Source of the DNA: Heliopora coerulea
Lineage: Eukaryota; Cnidaria; Anthozoa; Scleralcyonacea; Helioporidae
Assembly: GCA_030142905.1 (NCBI GenBank)
Contig: JASJOG010000044.1
Location: forward strand, 1,260,001-1,324,000
Direction: 5' to 3'
DNA length: 64,000 nt
Shown: positions 14,842 through 26,000 of the stretch, in pieces
Position numbering within the stretch: position 1 is the stretch's first letter
How the letters are laid out: each line of letters opens with the position of its first letter
The notes under the pieces: generated by a model
What the model was told of the DNA's origin: nothing
Seen by the model: the letters and a program-made list of their open reading frames with translations, nothing else
The model's database searches: none
Position numbers and translations under genes: made by a program

Positions 14842-15450
14842 CAACACTATACAATAACATTTATATGATGTGTAATATATGGAAGTATATTTATATTCGT
14901 AAAATATATTCCATTCTGGTTTTACAGCCTGATGACAATGCAGAGCAGTTGTCTTCTCACTGGTTGCAACTGAGAAATACGTTGGCTCATCAAAACCCCC
15001 TCGTGTGAAAAACAGTTTTGTCTCATTTTGAGTAAGTCAACAACTACTGCCAATGAAGGATCATAGAAAGACTGGTTAACGTTGCGTTGGTTGAACTCAA
15101 AAATCGAACCACTTACTAAACACCATCTTGAAACGTGTAAACTGCGTACAATTCCGTAGCATCGCTGTTCCAGATGAATACTGCAACTCCTTACAAAACC
15201 TTGAACGAAAACTCAGTCATTTCGACGACGCATTTTGGAAGCTGATTCGGAACTGGATGCCAGAATTTCTCAGAGCCATTTCTCGTTAAATACTATTCTA
15301 ACGGCTCCCTTCGGGTATATGTATCAACAATTCAACACATTCGATTCTCCCTTAGTTCGCTTTTTTTCTTCAGACCTCGGACCAGTTTAACTATCACACG
15401 ATGAGAAAAATAACAGGCTAAACTTACCCGCAATAATACTTTGAAGACAT
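6341..15450 (-). CDS. HIF1A-like: Hypoxia-inducible factor alpha, copy A (complete, 10 coding exons, 615 aa)
   Basis: This is the oxygen-regulated bHLH-PAS factor that pairs with ARNT in the nucleus. Exons in transcript order are 15428-15450, 13252-13448, 11391-11455, 11190-11279, 10161-10323, 9312-9427, 8678-8877, 8431-8537, 8168-8315 and 6341-7079. All are bounded by GT-AG and the phases join without a break (1848 nt). The bHLH ([11 protein letters not shown]) is at about residues 14-73. PAS-A begins with [13 protein letters not shown] at 96 and ends with [20 protein letters not shown] covers about 245-350, with [16 protein letters not shown]. The last exon encodes an oxygen-dependent degradation motif, QCAPFIPPP, whose likely prolyl-hydroxylation site is Pro508. 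It ends in a C-terminal activation domain ([15 protein letters not shown]), which matches the end of vertebrate HIF-1alpha. The FIH-target asparagine of that domain is Ser589 here. At 615 aa it is shorter than vertebrate HIF-1alpha (about 826). Introns hold several MITEs. The ODD and CAD make HIF more likely than NPAS or SIM. Confidence 0.93.
7255..7500. repeat. Microsatellite (CATA/TA/GTAT mixture)
   Basis: About 245 bp of imperfect CATA, TATG and TA repeats lie in the intron just before the last HIF-alpha copy A exon. Several overlapping Tyr/Ile/His-rich frames on both strands are products of the repeat and not genes. Confidence 0.9.
10555..11027. mobile_element. MITE, Tc1/mariner-pogo-like (copy 1 of 2)
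   Basis: Terminal inverted repeats CAGTGGAACCCTGCTATAA and its complement flank a 473-bp element. TA dinucleotides sit on both sides (10553-10554 and 11028-11029), as expected of Tc1/mariner target duplication. No transposase remains. The element lies in the intron between the HIF-alpha copy A exons 11190-11279 and 10161-10323. A diverged relative sits in COPZ1 at 42487-42969. Confidence 0.8.
12139..12994. mobile_element. hAT-like non-autonomous element with internal (TA)n
   Basis: The ends are CAGGCCCGTAGCCAAG and, inverted at the other end, CAGGCCCATAGCCAGC. The 8-bp flanks TAAACCGA and TAAATGAA match at six positions, consistent with an old hAT insertion. A pure TA run lies at about 12543-12585. 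No transposase frame was recognised. It sits in the HIF-alpha copy A intron after the bHLH exon. Confidence 0.65.
13520..13941. mobile_element. MITE with CCGTATTTTCCGCAC termini and TA target duplication
   Basis: The 21-bp terminal inverted repeats match at 20 positions and start CCGTATTTTCCGCACTATAA. TA flanks both ends (13518-13519 and 13942-13943). The inner parts also carry repeated, inverted ACTTATAATACGGTGCG-like segments. It is about 422 bp long, with no coding capacity, in intron 1 of HIF-alpha copy A. Tc1/mariner affiliation is inferred from the TA duplication. Confidence 0.8.
14268..14350. repeat. Compound microsatellite (CA)n(CT)n(TA)n
   Basis: Consecutive pure CA, CT and TA runs lie in intron 1 of HIF-alpha copy A. 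A further CATA/TA run is at 14801-14842. Confidence 0.95.
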
Positions 15451-15967
15451 ACTCTCTGCTTCTTGTCCAAATTCGTCTTGCCTGACGTATGCTTACTTTA
15501 GAGTTTAATAGCGTTTATTCGCTTCCTTTTCCGTTTGCGACCACGCAACACTTATAATGCGAAGTACAATAGTAAGTCGGCTTAAATCTTTCCAAGACCC
15601 TTCTTCCAGCTTACGGCAATCTCAGAACACTGCTGAGGATTGGGTAAACAGCAAAACGCATTCAGCACAACGACTACACTTGTTCTGTGATACTGATCTC
15701 AGTGTTCAAGTGGATCGCAGTTTATTTGATCCCCCCTACGTCAAACTAAACCACGTGATTCAAATAGGATCTCGAAACAATATTCTCGCGAATTAAATTG
15801 GGTTCCTCAAGAGGCCTATTCCGTTCGTGTTAGATTTAGATCCTCAAAGTGTCTTTATAGAGGTTTTATAACTGCCACAGGCTTCTTCAAGCTGCATTTT
15901 CGCATTTTAATGGCATATTATCTCAATTAAAAAATGATCGATGTGATTGTGGTAGCTCGGTAATTAT

Positions 15968-16132
15968 ATTCTTAATACGCACGCTCTCAAGCTGTTCTCC
16001 CAGAAAAACTTTCTGAGTCCCTGACGGGAATCGAACCCGTAACTGGCGATCAGAAGGTTGCGAGTTCGATTCCCGTCAGGGACTCAGAAAGTTTTTCTGA
16101 GAGAACAGCTTGAGAGCGTGCGTATTAAGAAT
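15968..16132. repeat. Long inverted repeat with tRNA-like arms
   Basis: Two arms of about 69 nt are near-perfect reverse complements (for example ATTCTTAATACGCACGCTCT at the left and its complement at the right). They surround a loop of about 27 nt. Each arm includes a tRNA 3'-half-like piece (GTTCGATTCCCGTCAGGGA on the plus strand at about 16066-16085). A complete cloverleaf with an anticodon arm is not present, so it is not called a tRNA gene. It lies about 520 bp upstream of the HIF-alpha copy A start codon. Confidence 0.8.
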
Positions 16133-16201
16133 AAAAAATTATCGTCGAGTTGGAATTCAAATGACTGGTTTTGAGTGAACGGACTTATGTTTAGTGAAGC
16201 C

Positions 16202-16837
16202 TAGGCTTAGCTACATAATTCCGGATTTTTTGGGGGGAATTTTTCGACATCAAAAAGAATTTTAGAAAATCTCGGGAATTTTAGGAAAAAATTGACAAAT
16301 TCGAGAATTTTAGAGCAATTTGAACTTTCACCTGACATTTTGGCAACATTTCACAGGCAAAAACGTTTTACAAAATAGTTTTACATTTTGTTGTTGATTT
16401 GGAAAGCAGCACAGCGGAAATATTGTGCGGCAATTGTTCTTGTTACTATTAAAGTGACTGACCAGGAGCTGGTCTGAGATAGTTTCAGTGTTAAGGTTTA
16501 ACCTTGTAGTCTTGCACGCTATTTTTTCATGTCAATTCACATGACAGTTTACATAGGACATTCGTTTGAAAAGGAAGATTAATACATATATAAACAAATG
16601 TAAAATGATGCTTCTTGGAACCTTTAAACATTGGTAATAAACGATGTTTTACGATTACAACTCATTGTTTCCTGTTATATCGCTATCAAAAAAAAAAAGG
16701 AAATTTTTGAGAATTTTCGGGAATTTTAGAGAGGTTTTGGAGAATTTTAGACATTTCTAAAAGAATTTTAGAGTATTTTCCGGGAAATTCCGGAAAGAAT
16801 TTTAGGCCATTTTTCGGGAATTATGTAGCTAAGCCTA
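16202..16837. mobile_element. hAT-like MITE, 636 bp, with 8-bp target duplication
   Basis: Terminal inverted repeats TAGGCTTAGCTACATAATTC and complement are flanked by perfect 8-bp direct repeats GTGAAGCC (16194-16201 and 16838-16845). The interior carries many copies of a GGAATTTTAG-like word in both halves, and no transposase. An 8-bp duplication is the hAT hallmark. Confidence 0.85.
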
Positions 16838-17737
16838 GTGAAGCCCGTCATACACCAAGCGAACTTAATGTGTTTAATTTTTGTGCAGAGGACAAAATAC
16901 GACAACTCGAAACAAGAAAGATTCTATCACACATTGGAAAACTTTGTGATGAAGCATAGTATCCGAAACCAAGTTTCTTTCGAGTGCCTAGTGTGTGATG
17001 ACCCGATCTACATGACGCGATTGTTGCATACGACTATTCGTCTTCATATTTACGATTCAGTCATCAGAGTCTTCAGGAGGAATTGCAACATTCGTGAGCG
17101 TTTGTAACTGCGTACGCTGGCGTGAACGATTGTATCGGGTAGATGGAGCCGAAGACATGCTTCAGTTACTCAGTTTCACTCAAAGTGTAATGTAATAAGA
17201 ACATCTTTGAGCTGGATTTATTGTGGTCTTAAACTACGTGTTAAAAGCCGTGGCGATGGTTCGTAATTGAGCTACCTTCCTAATTGCGTTTTTCGCGTGA
17301 TTCGAGCAAGTCGCGTGCATTCAACATTCTGCACGTGACCAAACTAATTAACATCCTCCATTCGCTGGACTTTGGCCTGTTCCACATGACCTTGTTATGA
17401 AGTGTTTACGTCAGGGATGCACGGTTCTGGTTGTCTGTAATGCTGTTGGCGTTGATGTTGCTTTTAATAAATTAAGTACGTGCTGCAATCCATGAAGTCT
17501 CCACGACCGACAAACGGAGTGAAATTTGTACATGCCCAACTATTTGTAGTGTTTCATTTGTACAGGACAATGGTGTCAGTGCTGGAAAAATTTGGACGAC
17601 AAAGAAAAAACTTTGCGTTTGATTGTTAATACATATTTTATTGACGTCCAGGCAATTTTATCAAAGTCGACAGATGAATTTTAAACAAGCATAAGTTCAT
17701 GGCTAAGGTTACCAGTGAGTGGCCGAAGCACCCTTTA

Positions 17738-17977
17738 GCCTGGTTCTCATATAACAACAAAGAACGTGCGATAGTCGCACGATACAAGGTGTTTTAGTCT
17801 TGCGATTATCATACAATTATGAGAACATAACAGTCACTGTTATCGTGCAAATCGTGGCAGTCGTGGAACATGAGTCGTGGAAGTAGGTTTGGAGTCTACT
17901 TCCAAAACTGGTTCTTAATATAATTATAATGATCGCACGACTATCGCACGATCTTTATTACTGTATGAGAACCAGGC
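17738..17977. mobile_element. MITE, 240 bp, GCCTGGTTCTCAT termini
   Basis: The termini GCCTGGTTCTCAT and ATGAGAACCAGGC are inverted repeats. TTTA flanks both ends (17734-17737 and 17978-17981). The arms extend inward with near-matching GTGCGATAGTCG words, so most of the element is self-complementary. The superfamily is uncertain; a 3-4 bp duplication fits PIF/Harbinger or related groups. Confidence 0.75.
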
Positions 17978-17981
17978 TTTA

Positions 17982-20406
17982 TATCGACCTCGAGGGGATC
18001 GGTCATTGGAAGCTTCGATAATTTCATATCCGGGAAATAATTGAGAGTATTCTTGATAGTCAAAGTATTTTCGGAGACAGGTTTTTGCCATTGAAAGACG
18101 TTTGACGGGGTGAAGGGAAACTCAAAGTAATAAATTTACTATTACCTGTATGTCTATTGGGGATTTCAATAATTCAATTACTGGCTGACCCACTTACCAA
18201 ACATTTTTACATGAAAAGTGCTCGGTTGGATATCAACGTTTATCGCGCTAATAGTAAAACCTTCGTGGTTTCTATTGCCACTCTCCTTTCATATTATGGA
18301 ATTCGAGTATTTATGCCTTTGGTTGCCAATCTTTTTTTTTTCTTTTTTAATCAACAAGGCAGGCTTAGTTTCATCCCACCGTGCGAAATGCCATGTGTCT
18401 ACAGTTTTTGGTGAATTACCATTTGTCTCGAACCTGCCTATTGACGTAGGAATCACGTCACTGTGGCCACAACTGCACTTTGGCAGGCACGGAGAACTAG
18501 AGCGGTGAATTAAGCCAACAAATTACTCGTTCCCGAAAGTACCCAACAAAATAAAGTGCACTGAAAATTTGAAATGATTAGGGCAGAAATTGTGCGAATA
18601 TATGGGTCTGCGATCCCAGAAATTACTCGAAGCAATTTAAGCTTTCTTATTTTCCAAATTGAAGTTAAAAATATTAAGAAAAATTTGATAGGTGAACTTT
18701 GTTTAATTGGGATTGAGTGTGTCAAGTGAATTAAAGTTTTATAAATGCATCATAAGAAATCCCTTATTATCCGACTCTTAGGTTTTCTAAATCTTTAGCG
18801 TGACGTCATTTTAACATTATGACGTCATACGTTAGTATCTGCTGGCGATATATCAAATTCACTTTCGAAGCAGACGAATATCATGTTCTCACTACGATTG
18901 GCTCACGCGTTCTCAGGAATAATTTAAAATTAAAAATAACATCTCACGCGATGACTGCACACGATGTTGAGCTAGGAAGAGCTTCTACAGACTGAATTTG
19001 TGTAACTCGGGGCAAACGAGACAAACTGCACGTGGCACGCGACAGGTGCACTCGACCTGGTGCCAAAAATAGCACGAGCACGTTACCGTAAGTAATTCAA
19101 TCCGGATGCCAGAGAAGGACGAGTAAACAATATTGATCAGGGAGGATAAATGGTGGTAATAAGCCGTCTTAGACGATGATATTCTGATATGGACTGTTTT
19201 GAACGAAGATCAACGCAAGTACAAATTCGACTGTGTTCTTGAATTGACGTATACTCAGGGAAAAGATATACAATATAAGTTATAATTATAGCGAAATTGG
19301 TTTTTCGAAAGGACAGTGCCTCCTGCCCATGGGTAAAATGACTCTTTTCTTATTGTTATCATTGGCAGAACTGTGAGAAATTATCGCAGAAATAGATAAT
19401 TGAAAAGATAGAAAATTACTTTCCTCTCCTCTTGCGACCACGCATCAGTAATTTGATAAACAATTCGTGGGTGGACAGTTCCTTATGAAAGTAAACTCAC
19501 AGTGGTTTTCTCTTTCAACGGGTGAGTTGTAGAATGACCATCATGACCGATTCTTCGTTTGGTCGCGAGGGTCGGTTGGATTTTCTCAGAGGGGAATTTA
19601 AAGAGCGCGTTCAACATAATTGCTTTGACGACTGACAAATCAAACAGTTTCTAATGTCCTGATTAGCTCGGCACGGTAGTTGTGAATCGTTTGAAAAGAG
19701 ACTAGGTTGCAGTTTAAAAGCACATCTATTTGCTGAAATAGATTTCAAATTGCACGGAAGCTGGTGTTATTATGTTATAGAACGACGTCGAACAATAATA
19801 TCGAGTGTCATCTGTTTACGACCAAGGAGAAAATCCAAATGGACTGGGCAATCGCCCTCTTCACTTTACCCTTCCAAAGCCCCCACCGCCGAGTTTCTTC
19901 GACTGTTGACAGTGTGTCGAGTGTCTTTGCGCATTCTTATTTTACTTTTCCATTTCAAACGTTGAAAAGGGTATGTACTTCAAATATACACATATACATC
20001 TATATGCACTTGACAGAATAAAACGGTGTAATTCTACCGTCGTCTGCAAAGGACTGAATAGCTCTCGGTAAAAACGTCAGAAGCAAAAAAAAAGAGTGTA
20101 AATCTAAGAATTTTTCCAGACTGCACGGTCTATCACAACTATGGAACCCCTGGTCTCCCATTTCCTGTACTCTAGCCACAACACTGGGAAAAGCGTAGAT
20201 CTCTGCAAATGTTGACCACCTGGAAGATGAACCTGGACTGAACGTACTGTCCTGCAATCTCCCAAGTCCCAACACTTATGAATGACGATGGAACGTTTGG
20301 GAACGTGTAAGAACTCCTTGCGTCTCAGCCACTCAAATGAGAAACATACAACAGACGTACGGACTAAAATCCAGTGCCTGCCGACAACTTTAAAAAATAT
20401 AATATA
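17982..20406. other. Intergenic, no gene seen
   Basis: No exon, RNA gene or intact element was recognised here. The small open frames (for example 18157-18508 and 19750-20021) have no domain or splice context. Confidence 0.4.
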
Positions 20407-20500
20407 AAACAAACTCCGAAAAGAAGCATCTAGGTACCCCAAATAGACTTGTCTTACTCATATTTTGGGTACCAAGATACTTCTTTTCGGAGTTTGTTTT
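20407..20500. repeat. Foldback repeat (38-nt arms)
   Basis: The left arm contains CAAACTCCGAAAAGAAGCAT and the right arm its near complement, each ending in GGTACC sequence, with a loop of about 18 nt. Immediately right, near 20519, starts CAGACGGTCCCCGATTTACG, which looks like a DNA-transposon terminus. No convincing partner end was found. Confidence 0.75.
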
Positions 20501-21832
20501 TCATTTTTTTAGAAATACAGACGGTCCCCGATTTACGATGGGGTTACGTTCCGATAAATCCATCGTAAGTGGAAAATATCGTAAGTCGAAAATGCATTTA
20601 ATACACCTAATACACTATAATGGATGCACAAAACACGACGTAGATACAGGAGGGTATCCAAAAAACGCTGGCAACACAGAACACTGTAGAGTATTGGTTG
20701 TATACACTAGCGACCGCGTGGCCGACTGGGGGATGCGGATCGCTGCCCAGCTGCCCAGCATCACGAGAGAGTATCGTGCCGCATATCGCTTGCCCGGGAA
20801 AAAATCAAAATTCAAAGTTCGAAGTACGGTTTCTACTGCATACGTATCGCTATCTCACCGTTTGAATTTGTTTTAATTAACTTCAAGCACACGACTCCGA
20901 AACATCGTAATTTATGATTTAAATAGGATTAAACTGATACCGAGTAGGATTCCCAGGGAAAAAGGGTTCGATTGTCGCCAAACCCCCCAAGTTGTCTCTC
21001 TGAAACAGGTCATGGTCGCCAAATGGGTCTTAAGATCATGCAAAACGAGGAAACGTTGAAGAAACGTGTGTGGTGTTTTCTTCCTTTGCCACATGACAAA
21101 CTTACGTTAAGTAACCAAGCTAGCTTCTTGGCAGCGGCGTAGGTTATGGGGGCTGTGGAGGTGTGACACCCCGCCAAAGTTTGCGAAAAAATAGAAAATA
21201 CGGGCAAAAAATAGATCGTAATTTGGGCAAAATTTGGCAAGGTAAAGTAGGTCAAAATTTCTTTTGGTTACTAGTTTATATTTAATTTACGTATTGGGAC
21301 TGATGAAGCGAGGGTACACCATACATGGCCTGAATGCGCGTCAAATTAAATTCGGGCAATTTTTGAAACTATACAATGTTCGGGCAAATTAAGGTGGACA
21401 CCCCCCTAATCAAAATGGGTTGACTACCCTCTTCTTCTTGGAAAGCAATTATGTTTTTGTATCTCATCGGAAATTAGTTTTGCTCCCCAGGAGGCAACTT
21501 GTATTTTCGCAACCTGAGTTTCATGGGTGGCAAAATTGAATACTACCGCGGAAACTATGTTTTTGTCTTGTGGAAACAATATGTTTAACGTTGCTAGGCC
21601 CTTACAATAGTCTCGGCTTCGAAACTAATTATGCCATTTAAGTTTGATTACTACGCGAAGTTTGCATCTATTTGATTAAGTTGACTGTTGGCAGGCTCTG
21701 TCTTGTAGATAAGTTGCACGGTTTCAAAAGGCCTATAATGGTTTGAAACCGATGGTGTCACTGTTCCGTCGAAATAAAAGCAGGTCAATCGTGAAACAAC
21801 AAGTTTGAACGGGTTTTTCATTTGGTTCCTAT

Positions 21833-22205
21833 ATGAACCAGTTACAGCCGTACAAATTGCTTCCTGACAGTGCTGGCTCGGCTTTAAGCTCACGTTTAAG
21901 CGCGAAACATCAAGATCGGTACAACGGCACTGCCCAATTGACGCAAGATCGTGTTCCTGTTTCCTTTCAAGCTCGTTTCTCTGACCCTAATCTTTGTATT
22001 TTGCAAACTCACTGGAGGACAGTCAAAGAGCGCTTCAAGTAGGACCTTCCTCCACGGATCACAGGAACGTTCCCGGCGATGGTCTTTGCTGGTGAAGCGC
22101 TGGACGACATTAACAGGATCGTGGATTCCATTCCCACTGAAAGTTTTCTGTTGCTTTTCTTGAAACTGGTGTCAATTGATTCTCAAAAGGCCTCAATAGT
22201 GCTTT
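21833..22205 (+). pseudogene. Unrecognised open frame with one in-frame stop
   Basis: An ATG frame of 69 codons from 21833 stops at a TAG (22040-22042). The same frame then stays open for more than 100 codons. The composition is protein-like (contains QDRYNGTAQLTQDRVPVSF), but I recognise no family and see no splice signal rescuing the stop. It could be a decayed single-exon gene, a transposon remnant or chance. Confidence 0.2.
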
Positions 22206-23069
22206 CTCTCTATAGCGATATTTACATATTTGGAATTTTCTCTTTCGCAAGATTTACATTCCTGGATATCGCCATAGCACCCTTCCGGAGCTCCAAGCCA
22301 ATACGGAACTTTGACTCGCTGACAATTTCCCGATTTAGGGTCAGAGGTACTTGCCTTAGCCGAAAGAAGAACAGGGGGGTGTGGGACAACCCCCCTAGCA
22401 TATAGTTCCGTCTGTAAAATGACGTGCCTGTCGGCAAGCCGAAAAACATCGAATACGAACAGATCTCATGATAGAAAATAAAAATTACTGACAAAACCGA
22501 AACTTCTTAAGTGAATCGGGTTTCAGCGTTTTTGCGACCCAATAACTGAAACCGATATTCACATTTTTTGAGTTCAGAACGATGAAAATGACCGTCTAAA
22601 ACAAACGCAAATTAAAAGAGAAAGGGGGTAGAGCGCTTGCTCTTCCCTTGGCCGGAGGATTTCATCCCTCGCTCAGCAAATGTACCCACACTAGCCCACT
22701 AAAATGCAGCGCCAATGTCGTTTCAGAATACCCAAAATTCAAAAATTTCCACGGGGAAGCATGCCTCCCCGCCCTTCTAAAACAGAAATGTTTTGTAACC
22801 GATGATTATCGACCAACACCTGTCGCCTTCTTGTGGATTGCTCACCCTTCCTCAAATCCTAGACCCTTGAAATATTACGAGAGGATAAATGTCCCCGCAC
22901 TCCCTACCGCGCTTGCATTTCCGACGCAAAAATGAACCAATAGAAGAGGCCTAGCAATGGCCTTGGATATTCGCTCATCAAGAGATCCAGCGCAGTCTGG
23001 TAATATTAATGGCTTTCGGCAAAGCCACAGAGTTTAAATGAAGAATTTTACAATGATAAAAATTTTGAT

Positions 23070-26000
23070 TCAAACCGTAGTCTTGTCCTGCTCGTTGTTT
23101 CTTTTCAATAACTGGTTAATACAATATTCGTTTTCCTGTCCGACTTCTGTTAAACGCAGATCCATTGTCTTTATGGTTTCGTTTTCTTCCATTCCTTCCT
23201 GAAGGGATTTACCGCCATCCTACAAACGATAAACACACACGCACTGAGGGTCAACGGCACACCGAAGCGGGACTAGAAAACGTATTGGTAATGGTTCGTG
23301 TCTAAGATTAGATTATATTTTTTTCATTCTATTAAGTTCGAGCTTCCTCACTCTTTCACAAGTGAATTTCCTCGCAACAGGCTAAATGCTCCATTATAAA
23401 GGGACCTATGAAACCACGCCTTAATTGTTACCCCAGATGACCAGGGGCGGATTTAAGCGGGGGTACATCGGACGCGCGCTCCCCTTTTTTGATTAGATGT
23501 CATGTGACTTTTTCCTCCGTTACAAAATACTAGCATTTAACACGTCGACCTCCAAAAAAAATTGATGATTATCTTCAAAGAGAATCGGAACAAAAAGCAA
23601 AGAAAAGCAAAGGTCATAATAAGAAATTCAAATCAAAAGAACACTGCATAAAAATTCTCTGGCCAAACGCCACTTGGTGCGACCCCCCCTTTCTAAAACA
23701 TCTGGATCCGCCCCCTGAAGACGAGAAAATCTTACCATTTATCGACAACAAATGCAGCACTTTCTCTTCAATTATTTTAAGTCGCAGATTCGTTCATAAC
23801 TACCCTTATTGTAAACTTTATTCGCAAAAGACCAAGCTGGTCTCAACTTTTTTCCACTTAAATTTCCTTATCTATAGACAATCAAAAGACAGACGTTCAA
23901 AATTCCTAAATGTTAATTTTAATTTTTTCAAAAGTCAAGAAACATGACCTCCTTGAAAAATAAAATAAAAAAAAAGCTGACATAAAGAAATCTTTTACTT
24001 AAATGGAAAAAAAGAACGGATGCCGCTGGACACTTTTTGTATACATAAAGAAACGTCACTGTTGCCGTAGCAACAGCCGGAACACTTTGTATGTTTAGAC
24101 AATAGTAATTGATGTCAAAAGTCTGTTTTTTCCTTATATAAATTATGTTTAGTTCCCTTAAAAAATATTCGATTGCATTTTGTGAGGGTGGAACTTGAAT
24201 TTTGCTACTGTTCAAGATACTATAAAACCACCTCAAGCTGAACTTTTCTACAACAGATTGGGTGGTTTCACAAGGTTCATTCTGTCAAATTTGAGCTCGA
24301 CTGATCAGCCATAATATACTGAACTAACAACAACAACAGATTAAGTGGTAATGCTGGCTTGTTGCTACTGGTTTTTTAAATAAGCGGCTCCTGGTAATAA
24401 ACATCGACATCGAACAGACTGCATCAACGTCCAAATGTTGGGATACTCCCAAAGGAAGCTGGCTACCAGTTCGAGTCAAAATGGACATTTTAATCACTGC
24501 ATGGCTCTTTTTAAACTGCACGTGCCCAGGATTAAGGAAATCGCGTGGTGAATGGCAGAGATCAGAACTTTCATCTTATAAAATCTTGTGCTAAATTACG
24601 CTGTAATCCCTTGCCTCCAAGATTGCCTCGAGCAAACACACACCAAATCCTCCGTAACCACCCCTCGACAGGTTACCCTCAACAACTATCCGTTCATCAC
24701 CATAAATGTTGGAACCACCAAAGTCTACTTCTCTACACACACTCTCCGATGTTTGTTAAACCAAACAATTTCTCACGTCCTTTTTATGAAAAATGCCGCT
24801 TACGTCCCAAGAAGTTCCTCAAATTTCAGTAATGTACGTTTACTACTTGTCATCGGGAAGGCATTGTTTTTCTATATGTTCACCAAGGTGAGAAAATGAG
24901 ATTATCAAGTTGAGTCACAAGGAAAAATGATTTAAGCTTAAGAGTTTTTAATTGAGATAAGTCTAGACAGCACGCGATTCAATTGCACAGTTTACCCTAA
25001 CTATTTTGCTTCTATGGCAACGCAATAGCAACTTAAACCTTCTCCAGTTTCGCTTACTGTGACCTAATGCTCGTTGCTAAGAAATTGAAATACATAAATG
25101 TCCATCATTGATCAAAATTCCCGAACTAATTAGTCTAAATTTCAATATCCAGATGTTCTGATCCCCCCTCGTAGTTATGGACGATACCATCAAAAAAATT
25201 ATCGAACGATGATGTCGCCGTCTAAAAACTGCAGGAAATCAGAAATGTCTTACAGCCAGTAATGATTTTCATCTTAGTATGGGAAAAAATCTTGCGAACT
25301 TTTAGTGGACTAGTCTTCATCGAGATGTTTTTGTTTGTATTTCGAATGTGTAATTAAACAATTATACGATTCAGCTAATCAAGAAACACACTAAAGTTGA
25401 CTGATTGCGTCGGTCTTGGTCTCAATGCTGAGTTTCTTTTTACAATCAGTTAAGATTTGTTTTCGCTTGTTGCTATACAACACAAATCATGTGATAATTC
25501 ACTTAGGGGTGCTTTTGTCCATGAGATTATTTTTGCATACTCCCGATTCAACCTCGTACGCAGGGCCACTTATTAAGGGCCGCGTCAAGTGCTATGAAAA
25601 ACGGCCCTGGCTTGTCTTGGCTAAAGGTGGATTTCTATTTGATGAAAGATGTCGCGCGCGCGACTTTTTCCCTTTGTCTCAGGAGCTCTCTGGTGGAACC
25701 AAGTAGAAATCTATTCAATGTTAAACAATACAGCAATCGCGTGCGCGACATTTTGCACCCAGTGGTAATCCACCTTAAGGTTAAACCAATAGCTACAGCT
25801 GGAATTTCTAAGTCCTAGTGTTCATGCATTAGCCAGACACGTGCAATAAAGAAATTAAACAAAAGCAATTTGTTTTCTTTGGCTTTCTTTTTTGTAAATG
25901 TTGGATAAAAGACTAGGTCAGTGATAAGAAAATGATCAAAATACTGGTGATTTTTAACTAAACTTTGCGGATTTGAATTTTTCGCCACCTTGATCCAACC

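Noticed and set aside
16020..16085. tRNA gene on either strand
   Set aside because: Only the T-arm/acceptor half is present in each arm; the D arm and anticodon arm are missing.
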